DNA of 27,029 nt from CAYXUW01 sp964468375. GTDB lineage: Bacteria; Planctomycetota; Phycisphaerae; Sedimentisphaerales; Anaerobacaceae. The DNA is taken from NCBI GenBank assembly GCA_964468375.1, contig CAYXUW010000008.1, positions 1 through 27,029 on the forward strand, given 5' to 3'. Shown piece by piece: positions 7,901-14,271 of the stretch (position 1 is the first letter of the stretch; each line of letters starts with the position of its first letter). A model generated the notes under the pieces. That model saw only the letters and a list, made by a program, of their open reading frames with translations. It had not been told where the DNA came from and did no database searches. Made by a program: the position numbers and the translations under genes.

Positions 7901-8700
7901 CGACCAAGAGAACGCTGTCCATCGGTGATAAGATGGCCGGGCGTCACGGCAACAAGGGTGTTATTGCCAAGATTATGCCGGTAGAAGATATGCCGTTTCT
8001 CGAAGACGGTACTCCTTTGGATATTTTGCTGAATCCCCTCGGCGTGCCGAGTCGAATGAATGTCGGTCAGATTTTAGAAACACATCTCGGTTGGGTGGCA
8101 AAGGTGTTGGGCTTTAATGCTATTACGCCGGTCTTTGATGGTGCTAACGAGGAGGACATCCAGAAACTCACCATCGAGACGAATGAACTAGTGGAAAAAC
8201 GAAAGGTCGAGCTGGAGGAAAATAAACAAGTGCCGCCTGATAATGAGTTTTTTGTTAAAATCCCACCAAATCTTAAGGCCCGATTATATGACGGCAGAAC
8301 GGGCGAGCCATTCGACCAGGGTGCTACCATAGGGTATATCTATATGATGAAGCTGCATCATCTTGTTGATGACAAAATCCATGCCAGAGCAACCGGGCCG
8401 TATAGTCTGATTACTCAGCAGCCTTTGGGCGGCAAGGCCCGAACCGGCGGACAAAGGTTTGGGGAGATGGAAGTTTGGGCGCTGGAAGGTTATGGGGCGG
8501 CTTATACGCTCCAGGAAATGCTGACGGTCAAGAGCGACGATGTTGAGGGCCGGACAAAAATCTATGAATCGATGGTCAAGGGACAAAACAAACTCGAAGC
8601 CGGAACCCCACTTTCCTTCGATGTGTTATGTAATGAAATAAGAGGGTTGGGATTAAATATTCAGCTTGAGAAGAAGCGACTTGGCAGTGCTGCTTTATAA
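4942..8700 (+). CDS. rpoB: DNA-directed RNA polymerase subunit beta
   Basis: Beta forms one pincer of RNA polymerase and half of the active-site cleft. The product has 1252 residues, shorter than E. coli (1342), consistent with lacking one of its lineage-specific insertions. The rifampicin pocket spans residues 443-466, with Q446, D449, H459, R462, S464 and L466 matching E. coli Q513, D516, H526, R529, S531 and L533. This predicts a rifampicin-sensitive enzyme at these sites. Other conserved blocks are GPGGLNRRRAGFEVRDVH, CPIETPEGTNIGLISSL, KMAGRHGNKGVIAKI and the C-terminal GGKARTGGQRFGEMEVWALE. The start ATG 4942 follows GGAGAG at short spacing. It is 26 bases from rpoC, so the two are co-transcribed. 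Confidence 0.99.
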   Translation: MVSQTVRDFGKVRDAVEIPDLVAIQRKSYESFLQKDVTPTRRKDIGLESLFREIFPIVNYDKTMSLEYLYYELEMPRYTTTECRQLRLTYGYPLKICCRLRTKDGEDLAEQSVYLGEMPVMIGGGEFVFNGAERVIVNQLHRSPGVDFLIESKEGDRVLHGGRIIPERGSWIEISVTRKDVLVVKIDQSSKIPATIFLRAISEDYGTTPQILRLFYPTKTVSVAQLNPSMWIVEPIADSETGEVLVKAGTQIGDRVSLIQQTKAKKIEVIEDVKDTLILNTLAEDDCQSHEQALLKFYMRLRPGNPANEKKAKTFFVEKFSDVNRYRLGKVGRFRLNRKFNQQVDENEMTLRPEDFLNTVKYIIALRNKEGEVDDIDHLGNRRIRTIDELASDEIRKGMLKLRKTVQERMSLKRDSEEPVRIADLVNSKSVSSSINYFFGRGELSQIVDQTNALSQLTHERRLSALGPGGLNRRRAGFEVRDVHISHYGRICPIETPEGTNIGLISSLAIFATIDEYGFLLTPYRKVKGGKVTDKVDYLRADEDMEAVIGAPGTADPKTGKIPSGLVLAMKGGELAQVSGNEVDYVDVSAKQIVGVSASLIPFLEHDDANRALMGSNMQRQAVPLLKTEVPLVGTGMESVVDRNSSMVVRAENSGVVTSVDATKIVINHTEEYELAKFVGLNERTCLNQEPIVELGEKVHKGQIVGDGGGTADGVLALGKNLLVGFVSFDGFNFEDAIIVSEKLVKDDSFTSIHIDEFKAEVRETRLGREEFTRDIPNVSEKALRNLDEHGVIREGTRVCPGDILVGKVVPKSKTELTPEEKLLHAIFGRAGEDVKNDSLELPSGYEGLVIKTERFTRRGVGGEEQKKALRAQIKEYEGQMRTKECTVFRQMIEAIHKKYDVNIVDPSTRQKAGVSTNDEVVYEQVENFDIKWVRPASARDDVQKIVDKFWVKLSEIQEEKKRRIESLKHGDELASGVLEMVKVYVATKRTLSIGDKMAGRHGNKGVIAKIMPVEDMPFLEDGTPLDILLNPLGVPSRMNVGQILETHLGWVAKVLGFNAITPVFDGANEEDIQKLTIETNELVEKRKVELEENKQVPPDNEFFVKIPPNLKARLYDGRTGEPFDQGATIGYIYMMKLHHLVDDKIHARATGPYSLITQQPLGGKARTGGQRFGEMEVWALEGYGAAYTLQEMLTVKSDDVEGRTKIYESMVKGQNKLEAGTPLSFDVLCNEIRGLGLNIQLEKKRLGSAAL

Positions 8701-8726
8701 ATGTGATATTTAGGAGTCAGCTTTAA

Positions 8727-11700
8727 ATGTTGGGAAATATATACGATCGCATAAATGATTACGGGTCGGTAAAAATTTCGTTGGCCAGCCCGAATGATAT
8801 CCGTAGCTGGTCTTTCGGCGAGGTGCGCAAGCCGGAGACCATTAACTACCGTACTTATCGGCCGGAGAAGGACGGCTTGTTCTGCGAACGAATCTTCGGC
8901 CCTGAACGGGATTGGGAATGTGCTTGTGGAAAGTATAAAGGCACCAAGTTCAAAGGTATAATTTGCGACCGCTGCGGGGTTAAGGTTACACATAGTCGCG
9001 TTCGGCGCAAACGGATGGGGCATATAAATCTTGCGGCGCCGGTTGTACATATATGGTTCTTCAAGGCCATCCCGAATCATCTCAGCACTCTTTTGGCGAT
9101 GAAAGCGGCGGACCTGGAAAAAATAATTTACTTCCAGGACTATGTCGTTACCGACCCCGGTCAGAGCCCGCTGAAATTGGGCCAGTTGCTTAGCGAAGAG
9201 GAGTTTCGTGAGGCGTCAAACAAATATGGTAATGCGTTTAAGGCATTGATGGGCGCTGAAGCCGTCAAGGCCTTATTGGCAAAACTGGATTTGGATGCCT
9301 TAGGAGAAGAGCTTAGAGCTGCGGTAGTGAAGACCAGTAGCCGACAGAAAATAAAAGACCTTACCAAACGCCTTAAGACGGTCAATGCGATTAGAAGCAG
9401 TAATAACAAAGCCGAGTGGCTTGTTCTCGAAGTTATTCCGGTTATTCCTCCGGATTTGAGGCCTTTGGTACTGCTTGAGAGCGGCAACTTTGCAACCAGT
9501 GATTTAAATGATCTTTACAGGCGGATTATTAATCGTAACAACCGGTTGAAGAAACTTATAGACCTTAATGCTCCTGATGTGATTATCCGCAATGAGAAGA
9601 GGATGCTGCAGCAGGCGGTTGATTCTTTGCTGGACAACGGCCGATGCCGCAGACCTGTTCTCGGCAGCAATAGTCGACCGCTGAAAAGCTTGACCGATAT
9701 GATTAAAGGTAAGCAGGGTCGGTTCCGCGAAAACCTGCTCGGTAAGCGGGTGGATTATTCAGCTCGTTCGGTAATTGTGGTGGGGCCTAATATGAAGCTT
9801 TATCAGTGCGGCCTGCCCAAGAAAATAGCATTGGAACTGTATCAGCCGTTTATCATTCGGAAACTCAAGCAGCACGGTCTTGCCGATACTATCAAGAGCG
9901 CCAAAAGAATAATTGAACGGCGTGATGAACAGGTGTGGGATATTCTAGAGGAAGCAATTCATCAGCATCCTGTTTTGCTTAACCGTGCTCCGACGCTTCA
10001 TCGCGTAGGTATTCAGGCATTCCAGCCGGTTCTGGTCGAAGGAAATGCCATTATGCTTCATCCCTTGGCGTGCAAGGGTTTCAATGCGGACTTCGATGGC
10101 GACCAGATGGCCGTGCATCTGCCGCTTAGTATTGAAGCGCAGGCGGAAGCGCATACCTTAATGATGCCTACAAACAATATCTTCTCGCCTGCAAACGGCT
10201 CGCCCATGGTTGGGCCTTCTCAAGATATTGTTATGGGGAACTATTATTTGACCACTGCCTGTTCGGGGGAAAAAGGAGAAGGGATGGCTTTTCGGGACCC
10301 CTTCGAGGCAATAATGGCTTATGAAACAGGTAAAATCGAGCTCCACGCAGGAATTAAAGTCAAGATTAATAAGCCGGTCAAGAAGTCGGATGATGAAGAC
10401 GCTGCTGACATTATCAAAAGGAGTAAGCAGACCTCTGAGAGTGGGGACGGGAAGCGTGAAAACGCATATAGCAAAATAATCGAGACCACTGTCGGTAGAT
10501 GCATATTCAATGATATGCTGCCGGAAGGAATGCCGTTTTACAATATGACGATGTCGCAGAAAAGGTTGAGCAGAGTAATTAGTGATTGTTTTGACATCGC
10601 CGGCAGCGCGAAAACCGTAGATTTACTTGACAGGATAAAGGATTTAGGATTCAGACAAGCGACGCTTGCCGGGTTGAGTTTTGGTATTATGGATTTGAAA
10701 ATACCCGAAAAGAAACAGCAGATTATCAGCGAGACGGAAAAAAGGGTTAGTAAAATCCATGCCAATTATAATAACGGTGTTTTAACGGAGGGAGAAAGGT
10801 ACAACCAGGTTATCGATGCATGGACGCATGCCCGTGTGGCGGTTACGGGCGAGATGATGCGTGCCCTTAGAGAGGATAGGAAAGAGGACGGTACCCCTTA
10901 TTTGAATCCGATATACCTTATGAGCGATTCCGGTGCGAGGGGCAGTGTCGACCAGATTCAGCAGCTTGCAGGAATGCGAGCTTTAATGGCTAATCCCAGC
11001 GGCGAGATTATCGAAACTCCCATCAAATCGAACTTTCGTGAGGGTTTAACTGTTCTTGAGTATTTTAGCTCCACGCACGGAGCGCGTAAAGGGCTGGCTG
11101 ATACTGCCCTGAAGACGGCCAATTCCGGCTATCTTACCCGTAAGTTGATTGATGTGGCTCAGAATGTGATTGTTACCGAGCGCGACTGCGGAACGTTACA
11201 GGGCATTACCAAAAGTGTGATAAGCAGAGGCGACCAGGTAGATATTCCGCTTTCTCAACTTGTTGTCGGCAGGACTGCGAGGGACAATATCCGCAACCCG
11301 GTTACGGACGAAATGATTGTTCGCGAGAACGAGGTCATTACCCCTGAGGCAGCGGCGAAGATTGAGGCGCTGGGGCTCGATGCCATAAGGGTTAGAAGTC
11401 CTTTAACCTGCGACAGTACATTTGGTGTTTGCGCCAAGTGTTACGGCTGGGATATGAGTGCAGGTGCCCTTGTTGAGGATGGGGCGGCAGTCGGCATTGT
11501 AGCTGCGCAGTCCATCGGTGAACCCGGCACACAACTGACACTGCGGACGTTCCATACCGGCGGTGTGGCTTCAAGGGCTATTCTTGAGCGTGACCAGAAA
11601 GCTACACATGCGGGGACAGTCCAGTTTCGTGATATAAATCCTGTGGCTGCCCCTGTTGCTGGATTAAAAGGTGATGCCGACAGAAGTGATTCGGGTAAGT

Positions 11701-13127
11701 CAGATAGTGAACCTGAGACGAAACAGGACAAATCTCATTTTATTGCGCTTAAGCGCAACGGCGAAATGGCAATTCTTGACAAGAAGGGGCGCGAGCTTGA
11801 TAAATATAAAGTTCCCTATGGTGCTCATATAATGATTGAGGACGGCCAAACAGTTAAGGTTGGGCAGCGATTATTTTATTGGGACCCGCATCGCACTCCG
11901 ATTCTGGCGGAGGTATCCGGTCAGATTGCGTTCGTAGATATAATAGAGGGTGAGACGATTCGGCTTGAGGAGGAACGGAAAGGTCAAGCCGGCAGGCCTG
12001 TGGTTATTGAGCATAAGGGCGATACACATCCGCAGATTATCATAGAAGATAAGAACGGTAAGATACTTGATGTTCACTATCTGCCCGCGGGGGCCAGAAT
12101 CGAAGTTGCTGAAGGCGACCAGGTCGAGGCGGGCCAGTTACTTGCGCATCAACCAAGAGCGGCTGCCGGCACGCAGGATATCACCGGCGGTTTGCCGAGA
12201 GTTACCGAAGTGTTTGAAGCACGTAAACCCAAAGACCCTGCTGCAATGGCTGAGATATCGGGGCGAGTTGAATTGCGAAGTGATAAACGCAAAGGTAAAA
12301 TGACGGTTATAATTCGCTCTGAATCCGGAATGGAAAAGGAACACCATATTCCGCGTGACAGACATTTGAATGTTCACACCGGCGATGTGGCGGAAGCCGG
12401 CGACCCGTTGACGGACGGCCCGCTGGTTCCGCACGATATTCTGCGAATTAAAGGCGAGGAGGCGCTGCAAAGGTATTTGATTGCAGAGATTCAAAACGTC
12501 TATCGTTCACAAAATGTAAATATTAACGACAAGCACATCGAGATTATCTGTTCTCAAATGATGCGTAAAGTCGAGATTGAATCTGTTGGTGACAGCACGT
12601 TTCTGCCGGGTGAGGTTATTGATAAGTTTCTGTTCCGGAAAGAGAACGAGAGGCTGGCCGGCAGTCTCCGTGTAACCAGCATTAGCGATGCCACGGATTT
12701 GCAGGAAGGTCAGGTTATCAGTAAAGACGAGCTCGCTGCAGTAAACGAAAGAATTGAGTCAATCGGCGGCGCGCCTGCGAAAGGAAGGAAACCAAAACCA
12801 GCGACGGCCAAGACGCTACTTTTGGGAATAACAAAGGCGTCGCTGCAGTCTGAGAGCTTTATCGCGGCGGCCAGTTTCCAGGAAACAACTAAGGTCTTGA
12901 CCGCTGCTGCCTTGTCTGCTAAAGTAGATGAGTTGTACGGCTTAAAAGAGAACGTAATACTCGGTCACTTAATACCGGCGGGCACGGCGTTTAAACCGCA
13001 TCTTGAACTTAACGTTAAGCATCTTGCTGAGGCGCCGTTGCCGAAGGAGTTTGCGGATATTAAAGAGGCCGAGGACAGTGAGGCGAAGGCAGACGCTGCT
13101 ATTAAAGAGGTTTTGGGAATTAAATGA
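8727..13127 (+). CDS. rpoC: DNA-directed RNA polymerase subunit beta'
   Basis: Beta' carries the catalytic centre of RNA polymerase. The product has 1466 residues. The Mg-binding motif NADFDGDQ has D455, D457 and D459. The N-terminal zinc site is C65, C67, C80, C83, and the second zinc site is C821, C895, C902, C905. The trigger loop contains TFHTGG (residues 941-946). Between it and GGLPRVTEVFEARKPK (from about 1154) lies a large insertion of about 190 residues containing KVPYGAHI and WDPHRTPILAEVSG. These parts are alignable by eye with the SI3 insertion of E. coli beta'. Two charged, Ser-rich linkers (about residues 551-580, and one inside SI3) make it somewhat longer than E. coli (1407). 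Start ATG 8727 has AGGAG upstream. Confidence 0.99.
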   Translation: MLGNIYDRINDYGSVKISLASPNDIRSWSFGEVRKPETINYRTYRPEKDGLFCERIFGPERDWECACGKYKGTKFKGIICDRCGVKVTHSRVRRKRMGHINLAAPVVHIWFFKAIPNHLSTLLAMKAADLEKIIYFQDYVVTDPGQSPLKLGQLLSEEEFREASNKYGNAFKALMGAEAVKALLAKLDLDALGEELRAAVVKTSSRQKIKDLTKRLKTVNAIRSSNNKAEWLVLEVIPVIPPDLRPLVLLESGNFATSDLNDLYRRIINRNNRLKKLIDLNAPDVIIRNEKRMLQQAVDSLLDNGRCRRPVLGSNSRPLKSLTDMIKGKQGRFRENLLGKRVDYSARSVIVVGPNMKLYQCGLPKKIALELYQPFIIRKLKQHGLADTIKSAKRIIERRDEQVWDILEEAIHQHPVLLNRAPTLHRVGIQAFQPVLVEGNAIMLHPLACKGFNADFDGDQMAVHLPLSIEAQAEAHTLMMPTNNIFSPANGSPMVGPSQDIVMGNYYLTTACSGEKGEGMAFRDPFEAIMAYETGKIELHAGIKVKINKPVKKSDDEDAADIIKRSKQTSESGDGKRENAYSKIIETTVGRCIFNDMLPEGMPFYNMTMSQKRLSRVISDCFDIAGSAKTVDLLDRIKDLGFRQATLAGLSFGIMDLKIPEKKQQIISETEKRVSKIHANYNNGVLTEGERYNQVIDAWTHARVAVTGEMMRALREDRKEDGTPYLNPIYLMSDSGARGSVDQIQQLAGMRALMANPSGEIIETPIKSNFREGLTVLEYFSSTHGARKGLADTALKTANSGYLTRKLIDVAQNVIVTERDCGTLQGITKSVISRGDQVDIPLSQLVVGRTARDNIRNPVTDEMIVRENEVITPEAAAKIEALGLDAIRVRSPLTCDSTFGVCAKCYGWDMSAGALVEDGAAVGIVAAQSIGEPGTQLTLRTFHTGGVASRAILERDQKATHAGTVQFRDINPVAAPVAGLKGDADRSDSGKSDSEPETKQDKSHFIALKRNGEMAILDKKGRELDKYKVPYGAHIMIEDGQTVKVGQRLFYWDPHRTPILAEVSGQIAFVDIIEGETIRLEEERKGQAGRPVVIEHKGDTHPQIIIEDKNGKILDVHYLPAGARIEVAEGDQVEAGQLLAHQPRAAAGTQDITGGLPRVTEVFEARKPKDPAAMAEISGRVELRSDKRKGKMTVIIRSESGMEKEHHIPRDRHLNVHTGDVAEAGDPLTDGPLVPHDILRIKGEEALQRYLIAEIQNVYRSQNVNINDKHIEIICSQMMRKVEIESVGDSTFLPGEVIDKFLFRKENERLAGSLRVTSISDATDLQEGQVISKDELAAVNERIESIGGAPAKGRKPKPATAKTLLLGITKASLQSESFIAAASFQETTKVLTAAALSAKVDELYGLKENVILGHLIPAGTAFKPHLELNVKHLAEAPLPKEFADIKEAEDSEAKADAAIKEVLGIK

Positions 13128-13177
13128 CGAGGCCTTAAGGCTAAGGCCAAAAGTTAGAATCGAAGTGGAAGCGAATT

Positions 13178-13549
13178 ATGCCTACTATAAACCAGTTAGT
13201 CAGACGGCCAAGAGCGAAGTCAAAGGGCCGAAAAAAGGTATCTGAAATCAGCGGCTCGCCGCAGAAGAGAGGTGTGTGTTTGATTGTAAGAACTCAAACG
13301 CCCAAGAAGCCAAACTCTGCTCTGCGGAAGATTGCTCGTGTCAGACTGACCAACGGCAAGGAAGTAACGGCTTATATACCCGGTATCGACCACAATCTGC
13401 AGGAGCACAGCACGGTTATAATTCGCGGAGGCAGGGTGAGGGATTTGCCGGGCGTTCGGTATCATATTGTTCGCGGCGTACTCGATTGTGCCGGTGTGGC
13501 CGGACGCAAGCAGGGAAGAAGTAAATATGGAGCGAAAGTGCCAAAATAG
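13178..13549 (+). CDS. rpsL: 30S ribosomal protein S12 (Arg at position 88)
   Basis: S12 sits at the decoding centre of the small subunit and controls accuracy. The 123-residue product has the family core TPKKPNSALRK, with K43 retained, and GGRVRDLPGVRYH. The residue before DLPG is R88 (codon AGG at 13439-13441), where most bacteria have Lys. The K-to-R change at this site gives streptomycin resistance in E. coli (K87R without the initiator Met) and Mycobacterium tuberculosis (K88R). D89, the hydroxylation or methylthiolation site, is present. The gene is 50 bases after rpoC, with a short hairpin (13131-13136/13143-13148) in the gap. The SD region is GTGGAAG. Confidence 0.98.
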   Translation: MPTINQLVRRPRAKSKGRKKVSEISGSPQKRGVCLIVRTQTPKKPNSALRKIARVRLTNGKEVTAYIPGIDHNLQEHSTVIIRGGRVRDLPGVRYHIVRGVLDCAGVAGRKQGRSKYGAKVPK

Positions 13550-13601
13550 AGAATTGTGATTCTGCCGGGGATATAAACCGTGCAGCGCGAAGGATTGAAT
13601 T

Positions 13602-14168
13602 GTGGCGAAAAAATTTACAGCTTCGAGTCAGCAATTAAAGCCGGACCCGGTATACAACAGTAAATTGGCATCCAAGTTTATTAACGCTTTGATGTGGGAC
13701 GGCAAGAAAAGCGTCGCGCAAAAAATTTTTTATGACGCTATGGATATTGTATCCAAAAAGGCAAAAGGCGGCCGTTCCGCAGGTTCTGCTCCGCAGGAGG
13801 AAAACAAAGAGCAGTCTGGGCAGGGGGGTGGAAAAGAACCTAAGGAGGGTAAGCGACAACCCGTTGACCCGCTCGAGGTATTTGAGGCCGCCATTAATAA
13901 TGTAAAGCCGCTACTCGAAGTTCGCAGTAAGCGCGTCGGCGGAGCAAGTTATCAAATCCCGATGCAGGTAAGGCCCAAGCGTCAGCAGTCGCTTGCGTTT
14001 CGGTGGATAATACAATCCGCCAGAAGCAAAAAAGGTAAACCTATGTGTGAGCGTTTGGCCTCTGAGCTGATAGATGCTTATAACGGCACCGGCGGTGCAA
14101 TGACCACTCGGGAGAATGTGCATAGAATGGCTGAGGCCAATAAGGCGTTTGCTCACTTCGCTTGGTAA
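13602..14168 (+). CDS. rpsG: 30S ribosomal protein S7 with internal insertion
   Basis: S7 nucleates assembly of the 30S head and contacts the E-site tRNA. The start is GTG 13602, giving MAKKFTASSQQLKPDPVYNS and 188 residues against the usual 156. The core is clear: FINALMWDGKKSVAQKIFYDA, PLEVFEAAINNVKPLLEVRS, RVGGASYQIP, and the end REDVHRMAEANKAFAH-like NVHRMAEANKAFAHFAW. The surplus is an insertion at about residues 55-88, rich in Gly, Lys, Glu, Gln and Ser. It sits in the loop after the helix that follows WDGKKS, just before DPLEVF. There is no frame break, so it is coded and in phase. A strong terminator follows the stop codon. Confidence 0.97.
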   Translation: MAKKFTASSQQLKPDPVYNSKLASKFINALMWDGKKSVAQKIFYDAMDIVSKKAKGGRSAGSAPQEENKEQSGQGGGKEPKEGKRQPVDPLEVFEAAINNVKPLLEVRSKRVGGASYQIPMQVRPKRQQSLAFRWIIQSARSKKGKPMCERLASELIDAYNGTGGAMTTRENVHRMAEANKAFAHFAW

Positions 14169-14175
14169 AAAATAG

Positions 14176-14226
14176 TCCCGCACCCGCTGGGCGTACGCCC
14201 AAATTAAGCAGGTGCGGGATTTTTTT
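14176..14226 (+). terminator. Intrinsic terminator after rpsG
   Basis: The arms TCCCGCACC (14176-14184) and GGTGCGGGA (14211-14219) pair perfectly over 9 bp. Inside them a second perfect stem GGGCG/CGCCC (14189-14193 with 14196-14200) gives a branched or stacked hairpin. Seven T follow at once (14220-14226). This is a textbook Rho-independent terminator on the + strand, seven bases after the rpsG stop. It should end most transcripts from the rpoBC-rpsLG side before fusA. Confidence 0.9.
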
Positions 14227-14271
14227 ATTTATGTTTTTGTATCCTTGATATTAATTGACGGTGCGAACGCT

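Noticed and set aside
13131..13148. Terminator between rpoC and rpsL
   Set aside because: GGCCTT/AAGGCC forms a 6-bp hairpin, but A-rich sequence follows with no T-tract. It may be a processing site at most.
14212..14271. GTG start for EF-G giving a signal-peptide-like N-terminus
   Set aside because: The hydrophobic residues come from translating the terminator T-tract. EF-G is cytosolic and the family begins close to LRNIGIIAHID.
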